From Chara braunii (taxonomy: Eukaryota; Streptophyta; Charophyceae; Charales; Characeae): a stretch of 33,021 nucleotides of DNA. The notes below the pieces were generated by a model that saw only the letters and a list, made by a program, of their open reading frames with translations, did not search any database and was not told the origin of the DNA. The stretch spans positions 7,758,334 through 7,791,354 of the forward strand of contig BFEA01000008.1 of assembly GCA_003427395.1 (NCBI GenBank). Direction: 5' to 3'. Position numbers and translations under genes: made by a program. Shown here piece by piece: positions 1 to 9,362 of the stretch (position 1 is its first letter; the number at the start of each line of letters is the position of its first letter).

Positions 1-66
<66 letters not shown>
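1..66. repeat. (GA)n microsatellite at the window start
   Basis: An uninterrupted GA dinucleotide array forms the first 66 bases. The far end of the window is a (TC)n(TG)n array, so both ends fall in simple repeats, which is typical of contigs that stop where assembly fails. The true array length is unknown because the window begins inside it. Confidence 0.98.
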
Positions 67-68
<2 letters not shown>

Positions 69-430
69 TGACCGTCTCCATATTTCTGATATGCCCCGGT
101 AGCTCCTCTCCCAGGGACAGGAAAGGCCGAGAGTGTAAACAACAGCCACAGGGGCATGTTGGAAAGATGCTCGGTACCGGTAGGGGCATATGGGAAATGT
201 TTCTGCTGGTTCTCAACGACTATCTGGTAGGGGCATACTATAAATTTGGGAGAGGTACCGGTAGGGGCATATGAAAGATGTTTCAGGCGCAAACGACACC
301 AGAGGTTTTCTGGAAACATCATTCGTTGTTAGAGGGGCGCGACAGGGTAAGTTGGCCGTCAGAGGGGCACGCCACAAATTAATCGAAATTTCAGAGGCAT
401 CTCAAAAATTTTCCCTTTTTTTTGTCGAGT
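67..430. other. Unassigned sequence with a short repeated motif
   Basis: No supported gene. A 20-base motif that begins GGTACCGG and continues TAGGGGCATATG occurs at 173-192 and again at 254-273, and shorter 'aggggca' or 'aggggcg' echoes recur through the segment. The open frames here are short and show no recognisable domain. The T tract that follows is the tail of the neighbouring LINE. Confidence 0.6.
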
Positions 431-460
431 TCCTTTTTTTTTTTTTTTTTAAACACCCCC

Positions 461-640
461 TACAGTGTTAGTGGTGCTGGTAAGAGCAGACACCGCTACC
501 ACCTGGGGAGTGGCTCCATCTATTGGTGGGGAGCATAACCTGCTGGAAAGCGGGCCCAGCGTCCCATAAACATATCAAAATAGGGGTTGTGGGGGTTCTT
601 GCCAGCATTGATTACCCTGGAGTACATGGGATTGACGGAG
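461..640 (-). repeat. LINE/SINE 3' tail module (copy at the end of LINE 1)
   Basis: On the plus strand this reads, in order: a T tract, ACACCCCCT, a block around TAAGAGCAGACACC, then CCATCTATTGGTGGGGAGC, then GGGCCCAGCGTCCC. The reverse complement is the 3' end of the LINE and is followed by poly(A). The same module recurs in either orientation near 3146, 4365, 6711, 15575, 17005, 17178, 18140 and 23770. A second partial match (around GCTGGGAACCGGGCCCAAC) lies near 811-835. Confidence 0.75.
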
Positions 641-1350
641 CAGGATACTGGAGGGAGGGGGGATCCTCTTCACCATGAAGCCGGCGCCTGATACCTGGTG
701 TTGCATACTAGTTCCCCCCTCCCCCCACTATTGATTACTCTGAATTCCACAGTATGACTAAGTAGGACACCTTGTCCCCCTTTTGTTTAAAAGTGTAAGT
801 TATTGAGATAGTGCTTGCTGGGAACCGGGCCCAACAGCTGGGTGCGCTAGGTAGGTGAAGTAGATGATGGTGCTGCTGCAGGAGATGCAAAAGCTAATGA
901 TGACCGCTGATCTCTGAGCTCCTTACTCCCGCCCGAACCATCGCATATCTACAATTGTTGTGGCTGCAAGGGGTAACATATCAGGAAAATCCCCTAGACT
1001 CTATTGGGATCTCCGGATTGACTTGCAGCCATTTGTGAAACTGAAGTTTGTTATTTTTGGTGAATTCGTTGCTTTCCTTTTCATCCCCTCTTTCCCCACG
1101 ACAACAGATGTGTGCTAACCTGCCTCCCTTTTCCCCTCCCAGCCAGTCTGCACAAAATTTACTGATTGATTTTGTGACATCTGCTTTCTGTGTTAAATGA
1201 TTTAGCTTTCCTGTACGTTGTTCCACTGGACTCTTATTTTCGTTTCTATGAAGTGTTTGACTATCACTCCTACTTCCCCTTCTCCCATCCTGGCCCCTTC
1301 TTGATCAAACACACATCTCCTTGTCCATAACATCCATCAATTGTTCCAGC
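641..1350. other. Interior of LINE 1, no coding match
   Basis: No gene is supported. On the minus strand it sits between the last ORF2 fragment and the LINE tail. An 81-codon frame at 981-1226 (minus) has no recognisable motif and no equivalent in LINE 2. The plus strand has C-rich and G-rich runs at 650-730 and an 'attgattactctgaattc' stretch at 733-751 that echoes the 'agtaatcaat' element of the LINE tail. Confidence 0.5.
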
Positions 1351-1354
1351 CTAT

Positions 1355-1980
1355 TTGCTAAATTGCGGGCGTGACGCAGATAGGGTCTCAATTGTTGAGC
1401 GGATTTCCAATCCTTGGCTGTCCCCTACATGGAGGACCCCATTTTTAACCCACATTCTCCATTGGGGGTCCGAGCTGCTAAATACCCGGCCTAGCCGATC
1501 GGTAATGACTCTGTTTCCAAATAAGGGATGTCGTAAAACTTCTTCCATCCGTTTTGGGGGCGGGCTTGTCCGGGAGTGGTAACCTTCTCCAATCCTTGAT
1601 TAAGTTGACCCATAATTTATCCTTTGCTAGGTCTTGTCTAACTGCTCCTCTATCTCTTTCATCTCGCGAGTGTGAATTTGCCCTGAGGATTGACTAGTAA
1701 CGATTCTCAATCCAGGTCAGCGGGTCTATCCCCGGGGCTGTTCTAGGGGTCAGCCTACACATCTGTTCCTTGGCTAGGTTCTCCCAGGGGGACACTTTTG
1801 GAGCAGTCTCTTAAGCCATTGGATTGCCAAAGTTGTGGCTTGTAGATAACGATCCAACAGTCTCATTCTGCCCTTCGTTTTAGGCTGGATCAACATATCC
1901 CATGCCACCCGGCTTATCACATGTTGTAGGTCCGAGTCCCCCCTCCAAAGGAAAGCCGCTAGTCGTCACATTGTGGTGGA
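1355..1980 (-). pseudogene. LINE 1 ORF2 C-terminal fragment
   Basis: Frames on the minus strand keep LINE C-terminal sequence: WRGD and VISRVAWDMLIQPK near 1900-1960, and a later 65-codon piece at 1351-1548 containing HPLFGNRVITD and WVKNGVL. LINE 2 has the same landmarks (KGDD, VISRVAWESVIQP, RRPLFGN, WVKQWVLRVG) at 23150-23640. The fragment is split by stops and frame changes and cannot make protein. In non-LTR elements this C-terminal region is needed for target-primed reverse transcription. Confidence 0.7.
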
Positions 1981-1996
1981 AAATCCTTATCCAGTC

Positions 1997-3110
1997 TCAA
2001 AATTTTGGTCCAAAGTTCATTTTCTGAAGGCATTTGTTTAGGAATCTCCAGTCCACATGGTCGTAAGCTTTCTCAAAATCAATAAACACGATTGCAGCTT
2101 TTTGTTTTGTTTGTCTTGCAAGTTTTATTAGTTCATTGACTAATAGCATATTATCTTGGATGCTCTTGTTGCGCATGAATCCAGTCTGCGCTGGGTGGAT
2201 TATCTCCTCCAAGATGGGGATCATTCTGTTGGCCAGCGCTTTGGCCACCAATTTGTATACCACTGTGAGGAGGGTGGTTGGTCGGTAATTCCTTGTATTT
2301 GTTTTATCACCTTTTTTGTACAGTAGGATGAGGATTCCTTGACCCGCAAATTCTCCCATTTCTCCTGGCACCTTCACCTACCTGTAGTATTCCATCAGGT
2401 CCTCCGACATGGAGAACCACATTTCCTCCCAAAATTCTTTAGGAAGTTCGTTTTTCCCCGGGATCTTATCTTTTTCCATCTGTAGGAGGGCGCTCCAGAT
2501 TTCCTCTTTCCGTAGTGGTTTCTCCAGAGCCTCGCGTTGTTCGTGTGATATCCTTTTTGTAAAGGGGTCTAAAAATTCCTCAATCTCACCTTCCTTTGCT
2601 GGTCCTGGTTCCTTCGTCAGGTTGGAGGTGAAGAGGTCTTTGTAAAAATCCCTGACCACTTTTAGACTGTGGGTTGATGAGAAAGAGATGACCTCCCGTG
2701 TTTTAACAGGGTCGTATAGACCTTCTATGACTGATCTTCTGACCCTTGTCTGGGCCAACGCAAAAAATCTTGCGTCCATATGTCGTTTTACCGAGTGCTT
2801 CAATATTTTTTCTCTGATTATAGATCCCTGCCACCTTTCTTGTGCAAATTTCAATAGTTGTTCTTTGAGTTTTTGTATTTCATTAGACTTTATTTGAGAG
2901 TTAGGGTGCCATGGTTGTTTCGGTTCATAGTTCTGAATTTTCTGTTGTATTTCCATTTCCTTAGCATATTTCTCTTTAGCGCGTATTTTGGAGAATTCAT
3001 TGCATTTTCTGGCTAAAAAGGCCAGCTCATTGTTGAACCATGCAATCTGTGAGCTGTGTTGGTCCTTTGTAGTGCACCAGTACTCCCATACATCCCTAAG
3101 GAACCTTTGA
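1997..3110 (-). pseudogene. LINE 1 ORF2: endonuclease-RT linker and N-terminal half of RT
   Basis: Two same-frame minus-strand pieces (2378-2956 and 1997-2377) are separated by one TAG. Reading continues upstream of 2956 to about 3110 (EYW, IAWFNNELAFLARKC). The first piece is the linker, with FFALAQTRVRR and LPKEFWEEMW. The second has early RT motifs: LLYKKGD, RNYRPTTLLTV, HPAQTGFM and FIDFEKAYDHVDW. The frame then stops at MNFGPKF, and the F/YADD catalytic block and the thumb are missing. The linker reads KNELPKEFW where LINE 2 has LDGLPKEFW. Clearly a dead copy. Confidence 0.8.
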
Positions 3111-3145
3111 AATTTAGTACACGGAAAAACCTACTTACCGAGGTG

Positions 3146-3330
3146 ATAAGAGCATCCCGGGAAGTAGGACCCTGCGTCGAAGGCTCCATCTATTGGTGGG
3201 AAGCTACACCTGCTGGAAATCGGGTCCAACGTCCCTATACAATGATGAGAATGTATCTGCTAGAAATCGGGTCCAGCGTCCTGTATAGTGATGTGAATGT
3301 ATCTTCTGGAAATCGGGTCCAACGTCCCTA
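3146..3330 (-). repeat. Retroposon tail fragment amplified as a 47-bp tandem triplet
   Basis: The tail module (CCATCTATTGGTGGG, then GGTCCAACGTCCC) is followed by two more copies of its distal part. The core 'gaaatcgggtcca' appears in units that start at 3210, 3257 and 3303, spacings of 47 and 46 bases, and each is preceded by a CTGCT or CTTCT variant. The unit joins tail sequence to a 'tatacaatgatgagaatgtat' type spacer. It lies directly upstream, in minus sense, of LINE copy 1. Confidence 0.75.
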
Positions 3331-3484
3331 TGCAAAGTTGTGTTCACAACTGCATCTACCTATGTATGCACGTTAAGCAATATATGTCAGAAGCGAAACC
3401 CTCGTCCCTATGCAAAGTTGTGTTGACAACTGCATCTACCTATGTATGCACGTTAAGCAATATATGTCATAAGCGAAACCCTAA
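3323..3484. repeat. 90-bp tandem duplication
   Basis: Units start at 3323 and 3413 with CGTCCCTATGCAAAG and run to GCGAAACCCT; the copies differ at only a few bases. The first unit holds a near-perfect hairpin (AGTTGTG-TT-CACAACT) that is broken by one base in the second. The very high identity suggests a recent duplication. No coding function is visible. Confidence 0.85.
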
Positions 3485-4364
3485 CGAGGATGAGATATAC
3501 TAACTTTTAGGAAAGACTCATTTTTTACTTTAAAGTTTTCTGGGCGGTATACTCCCGGGGCGAGGTCCCATTAGCAGTCGGATAGGAGTGCGGCCGATCC
3601 AGTGTGACAATGAGTGACAGTGGACTGACATGTTTATTACAAATTTATGGGCTGAGAAAACAGGAGAAAGGCAAAAGAAAAAAAAAGAAACAGAGACTTC
3701 CCACCGGAAATCACGGCAGAGTGCTTCCTAGCCGCTAGAGCACAAATGATCTCATGGTGGTGGTTGCAACAATAGTGAACAAAGTAACCGCCACATTTTC
3801 TGGAATAAACTCGACTTCTGTCATCAGTGATCCTGACACCCTCCATATACTCCGTGATTGAAGGAGGGCTCCACCCAAAGAGATAAGTGCACAACAACAA
3901 GTAAAATACTGAAAATCTTATATCCAGTGGGCCTATGGCCAATCCCACCCTCTTTTGGGGTTGGCCACACCCCCAACCGATTGAAAAGATTCTGGTGGGA
4001 AACTTTCTTTGCAAGGGCATGCCCAGTGTTAAGGAGAGGAGGGGAACAAAGATCTCCTTACTTTTTACGGTAATACATGTAAAATACTCCGTGGGATCAC
4101 GAGTACTTCACAACAGGATTCGGGTTACTCAACTGCCCCACAAACTCGTTTCTATCCTATCCCGTTTTCTTCTTTTTTCTCTCTGTTTTTCGTTTGTTTT
4201 AGTTTGAAAAGGTAGAAAAAAAAAATAGTCCTTTTCTCATTGGGGGCAACCTTCAATCAGCAAGAAAATTGGTGTTATCGACGTCATGACCCAAAGTTTT
4301 TTTCATGGTCAAGAGGACCCCCTTCTGAAAACCAAAATTGAAAAAGAAAAACGGAAGATTCTCT
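3485..4364. other. Unassigned, no supported gene
   Basis: Nothing recognisable is encoded. A 127-codon frame on the minus strand (3637-4020) has no known motif and its end is only hydrophobic low complexity. A-rich and T-rich runs occur at 3670-3690, 4160-4240 and 4360-4388. The segment may be old decayed repeat. Confidence 0.5.
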
Positions 4365-4460
4365 CCTTTTTTTTTTCTTTTTTTTTTAATAATGGGAACA
4401 TGCTCCAATCTATTCGTGGGGAGCAACACGTGCTGGGAACCGGGCCCAGTGTCCCATTCA
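4365..4460 (-). repeat. Short retroposon tail, 'ATGCTCC' subtype
   Basis: A T tract (4366-4388), a few A/T bases and then ACATGCTCCAATCTATTCG, GGGGAGCAACACGTGCTGG and CCGGGCCCAGTGTCCC. This is a shorter variant of the LINE-type tail; the same variant recurs at 18140-18225. Sense is minus, with the poly(A) appearing as T's at the left. Confidence 0.7.
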
Positions 4461-4477
4461 AGATCATATTGAGAAAT

Positions 4478-5480
4478 TGAGAAATTTATGGAGAAATCCT
4501 TAAGATATAGGGGCCATTACCCGACTTCGACTAAAAAAGGCAACTGTGTAATCTACAAAGAACACTGAAATTCTCTATCCCCCAAAGCTCGGATCAAAGG
4601 AGCAATCAAAATGAAAAAACCACCTGCCTTAAGGCCTTTCAGCAACCCAACCCTAACTGCCTCACCCCTATATCCCGATGCCCAATCTCGGCCTTATGCC
4701 CCCAACTGCTAGGTTACAGAGTGGCACGACCCACTCCAGAAACCCCCCACCTTCTAGGCCATAGGGCAAAGTGACCCGCCCCGGCTCCGGCCAGCATCGA
4801 GTTGTTCTGGCCTCGTCTATCCGCAAACCACTGAGACTCAGGACTAAGGCAAATACCAGTCAAGCCACCAATCACCATCATACCTCCCTTCATTCATCTC
4901 CTCCTTTTTTGAGAACTGATTTTTTTTTTTTTTGGAAACTATTAAAGCAATTCAGGAAAGCCATTAGTAAGTCAAAAAAAGAAGACGGTCACCACAGAAG
5001 TCTTTCGAATGCTCAGAAACCCCGGAGTTTCTAACAAAACCCTCTAAAATTCTCTGACACTGTCTTTTCCCTGTCGAGCTCTCCCAGGCCTCATGCCCCC
5101 ACCCTGCTAGGTTATAGGGCAACACGACTCACCCCAGCTCTGGCCAGCGTCGTCCCGACAGCAACCCTTGGTTGTCCCTTAGAATTCCCGCCCCAAAGCA
5201 CCCCCAGATCTCTCTACCAGGCCTCGTGCTCCTGTTATCAACAGGTGACAGGGCAACGCCCCAGCGCCGGCCAGCGTCGTTCTGGCATCGAACCACCGCA
5301 GATCCGTGAATAGAACAACATCAAAGAAGCCTAAAAAGAGTGGCAAGAAGTCCCCAGAATCCTAAGGCATTCTCAAGACCACCAACCGAAAACAATGACT
5401 ATCCCCATTCCGACAAGACTTATCGCAGCGGAGCCACCATCTCCGTTGCTGCTATGCCCTATTCCCGTCCTACCAACTAG
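4478..5480. repeat. Unclassified interspersed repeat, copy 1
   Basis: This segment matches 19522-20250 over most of its length. Shared landmarks are GAGAAATTTATG, CACCTGCCTTA, CCTCACCCCTATATCCCGAT, CCCCCAACTGCTAGGTTACAG and 'ccgcaaaccac'. Inside it are imperfect subrepeats built on 'gctaggttacagggcarcacgaccc', and a second partial set follows at 5080-5290. The end near 5410-5480 ('gttgctgctatgccctattcc') matches 20130-20180. No domain was found in any frame, so it could be an LTR or a non-autonomous element. Confidence 0.65.
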
Positions 5481-6710
5481 CCCCCTCGCCAATAGGACGC
5501 ATCGTATCCCTCCAACTAGTAACCCCACTTAGCCAAACAGCACTCACCCCTGCCTATAAGACCCCGCCATGGAGGGGTGAGCTCTTCACCACCCTAATCA
5601 AAGTGTATCGAGCACGACCAGTGCAAAGATTCTCTTGTCAACCGTCACGTTCAGAGACCTTGCGGGCACACTAACGCACTCTTGGACTTCATCAGCCTCC
5701 CACGTCCAAATCTTGAGCTTTAGCGACTTCTAACAGCCAACTTTTTGTTTCCTCGTCCTTTTTGGTGTTGCGCTGGTCGTTGGAGACCATTACTAGCATG
5801 CTAGTGGGAGCCGTGCCCCAGGGGACCTTTTGGGACCTCTGAAGTTGCCAACCCTTAACCTCTACCTTGGGTAATGCTAGGAGAACCCTTTTTTTTGTTG
5901 TATGACACTGAGCAGCTATTTTTTTAGAGTCACGGCACATACACCGCCACGACCTTCCGGGCCCGGGGAAGGGTCGTCAAGAAGTAGGCCGGTAGCATTT
6001 AGGGCAGAAATGGGAGTGTGTGGGTAGGCCAGTGCTGGATTTTCTGTGCAGCGTGGTCTGAAAGGGGGATGGCAACATTTCAAAAAAGAAAAGTAAAATC
6101 AAATTCCGTACAATGGTACTGGCCCGTTGGCGACCTGTCTCGCTCACATGTGCACGGGCTCATTCGGCGTCCTCGAAAAATCATGCCGTGAAAAATCGCG
6201 TGGTGAAAATCGGCACGTTGTTACCCTCATGCCTGTGTATGTACGAGGGTTGTAATGAGGGCGGCTATGGTGGCCTGGTGCAGGGTCTACAGGGAAGTTG
6301 GAGAAGTCGGGCGCTCGTTGGCAGCGACAACGTCGGAGGTGTGCAGCTGAGAAATGGCCGTAGGTGTTTGTTGACGTGACTGCACGTTTCCCCTCTAGAA
6401 GAAGGGCTCACTACGTTTGCTTGGACACATGACGACCGGGCAGGGCCCTGGGGGGACTCTGAAGAAGTGTACAGTGGCCAAGCTCTCATCTTGGAAGTCA
6501 GTGGACGTCAGTGGAGGCGGACGGAATCCTGTTCACTCCCCCTCAGCAATTCTTCTCTGGAGGCTGTAGGTTCACATTTCTTCAAAGGACTTACATTCAT
6601 CCTCTTAGAAAGGGCAGAAGGGGTTGTCCCGGGATCTCCATGGCAATCAATGCTGTCAGGCCGCTGTTCATATATTACTCCTTCATCAAACCTGCTCAGC
6701 TAATCCCCTG
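5481..6710. other. Unassigned, no supported gene
   Basis: Open frames (for example minus 5692-5940 and plus 6113-6379) carry no motif I recognise. Two 'caatcaatgctg' elements, at about 6645 and 6722, resemble the start of the LINE 3' region and suggest that the following tail extends upstream in diverged form. Confidence 0.45.
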
Positions 6711-6925
6711 ATCCCCCAGGGCAATCAATGCTGGCAGGGTGCAGTTCATATATCTCAGACAACCTCTGTATAAGGGGCGCTGGACCCGTTTTCTGGCAGG
6801 TGAAGCTCCCGACCAATAGATTGGAGCCTCCCCTAACGTGCTCGTGGTGTCTGCTTTTTACGAGCATCTCTAGCACCCGAAAGGCACGCTTTTTTTTTTT
6901 TTTTTTTTCCTTTTTCTTTTTTTGA
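6711..6925 (+). repeat. Retroposon tail module, plus orientation
   Basis: In the LINE sense: GGCAATCAATGCTGGCAGG, GCGCTGGACCCG, 'gaagctcccgaccaatagatt', GTGGTGTCTGC and then a homopolymer. The order matches the 3' end of LINE 2 at 23790-24008. It ends in a T run (6890-6908 and 6917-6922) and not in A's. It is a 5'-truncated LINE or a SINE that shares the LINE tail. Confidence 0.65.
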
Positions 6926-6968
6926 AAAAAGAGGTGACTGTAGGATAGTGTCCATTCCAGGCCCTGAA

Positions 6969-7048
6969 GTGTGTGTGTGTGTGTGTGCGCGTGTGCGTGT
7001 GTTTTAGATTTCCCCCACAACAGCCCCAAATGAAGAGATTCAGAATCA

Positions 7049-7112
<64 letters not shown>
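6969..7112. repeat. Two (TG)n arrays
   Basis: TG arrays occupy 6969-7012 (with CG interruptions) and 7051-7112 (pure), with 38 bases of other sequence between them. Cysteine-valine open frames across these bases are repeat artefacts. Confidence 0.97.
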
Positions 7113-7113
<1 letters not shown>

Positions 7114-7631
7114 GGTGGGTGTCTATGTGTTTCTTTATGTCCTCTTTCCTGTGCTGTCTGTCCTTGCCACTCTGGTTATGGGTGAGTTTTGTGCATGTCT
7201 ATGTCAACTCGGTCCTCGTGTGTGTGAAGACGGTGACGTGGGTGTCTGTGTGTGTGTGGCTATGGGAACTTTTTGACCGCGCAAGTGACACGATGCGTGG
7301 GCCAAACGGTACCCACAAGGGTAAAATTTTTTACTAAGACACAAAAGAAAAACAAAAAAAAGAAGGTACTGCCGTACGGCACTGTATGGCCGAAGCTTCC
7401 ACAGCGGTACCATCGGACTTTTGGAATGTCCGACTCGTTGTCCAGAGGCAGAGGCCGAAGTCACTCGAAATCAGGTACCAGTACCGCTACCCGAATTTCA
7501 CACGAAAGGGCACTACTACCCCGAAGGGTTGGCAAGTATTGGCGCACAGGGCATTTCCAGGCTGGACCTGCAACAGCTGGGCGGGGTACTGGTGGTTTAA
7601 GAATTATTTTCCACCTTTTTGTAGCAAGGAA
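7113..7631. other. Unassigned, T/G-rich then mixed sequence
   Basis: A decayed TG-rich tail runs to about 7265, followed by sequence with no coding signal. A stretch at 7530-7600 ('gcgcacagggcatttccagg' and 'gtactggtggtttaa') resembles 32670-32730 ('gcgcagggcgtttccagg' and 'gtactggcggcttaa'), so another low-copy repeat probably lies here. Confidence 0.5.
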
Positions 7632-7753
7632 GATCCAGTGGCTCAGTTGGTGAGGCACACAAGTGCCATTTAGGAGATTGTTGGGTTCGAGCCCAATGAC
7701 CGCCTGCAGTGCACTTAGTGCCAACCAGCTGTATTAGTGGGGTCTTTGGCCAA

Positions 7754-7756
<3 letters not shown>
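7632..7756 (+). repeat. tRNA-derived SINE-like unit
   Basis: An A box (TGGCTCAGTTGG, 7639-7650) and a B box (GGTTCGAGCC, 7684-7693) start 45 bases apart, the spacing of internal RNA polymerase III promoters in tRNAs. The acceptor ends do not pair, so it is not a working tRNA gene; it is best read as a tRNA-derived SINE head. The body (about 7704-7756) runs directly into a (GT)n array that may be its 3' tail. This would be transcribed by Pol III if active. Confidence 0.65.

Positions 7757-7812
<56 letters not shown>
7757..7812. repeat. (GT)n array following the SINE-like unit
   Basis: A pure GT array of 56 bases. It begins right after the SINE-like body and ends just before the tandem repeat of 7825-9207, so it may be a SINE tail or the boundary of that repeat. 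Confidence 0.97.
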
Positions 7813-7813
<1 letters not shown>

Positions 7814-7824
7814 GTTTTAAAAGA

Positions 7825-8512
7825 CCCCAGGTTCTCTCTCTCATTCCCTTCGCAAATCATCACAAGCCATCCATAACGAAAAAGTATAGATACTAGATAG
7901 GCAATATAATAGAAAATGCAAGGTTGGCCACGGTTGTGTGGTTAAGCGCCAAGTGCCCACACACCTGTCTGCCGCCAAAGCGGCACACTTGCACATATAC
8001 ATATGTATACATTTATATTTCAAACCATAAGGGGATGGAGGGCAGAAGGCAACTTACCTAAGACAGAAGAGTACTCCAGCAAGAAGCCACCGACCCGACC
8101 ACCTCAAAGGTCCGAAAAAACTTGGAGAGCCTTCCGCATTGGCCCACAAAACCAAAAACTCATTTACCAAAAACAATCAAATATAACAGCATTAGCATTC
8201 CCGACATTCATCTCAAACTACACACTCGCGCCACTGCCAAAGAAGAGGACGAAGATAAGAGACAACTTACCTAAGACGGAAGAATCCTCCAGCAAGAACA
8301 CATCAACACCCCCGCTTCTTAAGGGTCCGAAAACACTGGGAAAGCCTTCCACGCCGGCCCACAAAACATACATTCCCCCCAAAGAGAACTCGTGGCCACA
8401 CGTAAACATCCAAACAGCCCATGCTCTAAAGCAAGGCAAAGAATTAGGCCGTGTATAATCAACAAAACCAACAAGACATATCCAACCACAAAAAGAGAGA
8501 ACAGCTAAAAAA
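7825..8512. repeat. Tandem unit 1 of a ~690-bp repeat (hammerhead absent)
   Basis: It starts at ACCCCAGGTTCTCTCTCTC and is repeated with high identity from 8513. Each unit holds two diverged ~120-bp subrepeats that begin 'caacttacctaaga' (here at about 8050 and 8265). At 8017 the unit goes straight from CATATGTATACATTTATA to TTTCAAACC, lacking the ~110-base block, with hammerhead core, present in unit 2. No coding signal; likely a non-autonomous element. Confidence 0.8.
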
Positions 8513-9206
8513 CCCCAGATTCTCTCTCTCATTCCCTTCACAAATCATCACAAGCCATCCATAACGAGAAAGTATAGATAGGCAATATAATAGAAAATGC
8601 TAGGTTGGCCACGCTTGTGTGGTTCAGCGCCATGTGCCCACACACCCATCTGCCGCCAAGCGGCACACTTGCACATATACATATGTATACATATATAGTC
8701 CAACAGAGCTGCCCGGTAAACCGTAGGCAGCGAAGGAGAAGATAACAACAAATGAGGGGCTGTGACAAACTGTTTCGTAGGAGTTTCACCGACTCATCAG
8801 GAGACTGTATTTCAAACCATAAGGGGATGGAGGGCAGAAGGCAACTTACCTAAGACAGAAGACTACTCCAGCAAGAAGGCACCGACCCGACCCCCTCAAA
8901 GGTCCGAAAAACTTGGAGAGCCTTCCGCATCGGCCCACAAAACCAAAAACTTATTTACCAAAAACAATCAAATATAACAGCATTGGCATTCCCGACATTC
9001 ATCTCAAACTACACACTCGCATCACTGCCAAAGAGGAGATAGAAGATAAGAGACAACTTAACCTAAGCCGGAAGACTCCACTAGCAAGAACGCACCGACC
9101 CCCCCTGCTAAGGGTCCAGAAACACTGGGAAAGCCTTCCACGCCGGCCCACAAAACATACATTCCCCCCAAAGAGAACTCGCGGCCACCCGTAAACATCC
9201 AAACAG

Positions 9207-9207
<1 letters not shown>
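8513..9207. repeat. Tandem unit 2 of the ~690-bp repeat (carries a hammerhead core)
   Basis: A second copy, starting ACCCCAGATTCTCTCTCTC, with subrepeats at about 8843 and 9053. It contains an extra block at 8698-8808 that unit 1 lacks. That block has a strong nested hairpin at 8708-8731 (GCTGCC/GGCAGC enclosing CGGT/ACCG) and the truncated hammerhead described separately. Compared with unit 1 the unit ends early, and a (GT)n array starts where unit 1 continues. Confidence 0.8.
8760..8808 (-). ncRNA. Truncated hammerhead ribozyme (third copy)
   Basis: On the minus strand, CTGATGA (complement of 8794-8800) is followed by stem II (GTCGG, loop TGAAACT, CCTAC) and then GAAAC (GAAA is the complement of 8773-8776). 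These are the conserved hammerhead core strands in the right order. Stem II has one mismatch. The 3' strand of stem I (CTC) is present, but its 5' partner and the cleavage triplet are missing because the repeat junction cuts in at 8808/8809. I could not fold it as type I. It should not self-cleave in cis. Confidence 0.75.

Positions 9208-9258
<51 letters not shown>
9208..9258. repeat. (GT)n array between two hammerhead-associated repeats
   Basis: A GT array of about 51 bases. On its left ends the 690-bp tandem pair; on its right begins repeat X-Y with TTAGGTGAGATGA. In the other X-Y copy the same junction has only a short GT run (11146-11155), so the array is part of, or attached to, the repeat edge. 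Confidence 0.97.
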
Positions 9259-9260
<2 letters not shown>

Positions 9261-9303
9261 GGTGAGATGATTCTACTGCACCTTGCGATGCAGCGAGCCG
9301 CGT

Positions 9304-9311
9304 TTATATAA
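9304..9311 (+). promoter_or_regulatory. Possible TATA box conserved in both X-Y copies
   Basis: TTATATAAG lies about 45 bases inside the left edge of the X-Y repeat, and the same motif is at 11202-11210 in copy B. Conservation in both copies and the good match to a TATA box make a Pol II promoter possible, but it would drive plus-strand transcription, antisense to the ribozyme. There is no direct evidence of use. Confidence 0.3.
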
Positions 9312-9362
9312 GACACAGCATAAATAATGCCAATAGCACAGACATCACAACATCGAACGAAT

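Larger units (their letters stand above)
431..3120 (-). mobile_element. LINE copy 1 (non-LTR retrotransposon), 5' truncated and decayed
   Basis: Read on the minus strand this is a non-LTR retrotransposon. It runs from a 5'-truncated ORF2 fragment near 3120, through the RT N-terminal half and a C-terminal fragment, to a 3' tail that ends in poly(A), seen as T's at 431-451. Its protein pieces match those of LINE copy 2 (21474-24008), so both belong to one family. The endonuclease is absent and the catalytic RT core is deleted around 1965-1997. About 700 bases between the last coding fragment (near 1355) and the tail (near 640) have no counterpart in copy 2 and may be longer 3' UTR or an insertion. 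The clade is not certain; the architecture is L1/Tx1-like. Confidence 0.75.

Noticed and set aside
3637-4020. A 127-codon minus frame
   Set aside because: No motif, low-complexity hydrophobic end, and located in decayed repeat-like DNA.
7053-7337. Cysteine/valine open frames across (TG)n arrays, and HT-repeat frames on the opposite strand
   Set aside because: Dinucleotide arrays are open in all frames; there is no gene evidence.
7632-7703. A functional tRNA gene
   Set aside because: A and B boxes fit, but the acceptor stem does not pair and no clear anticodon arm forms.
8760-8808. Reading the third hammerhead as a complete type I ribozyme using GTTTGTC after GAAAC
   Set aside because: A 2-bp stem III can be drawn, but the bases that would form stem I on each side do not pair, starting with C opposite A. 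It is better called a truncated core.
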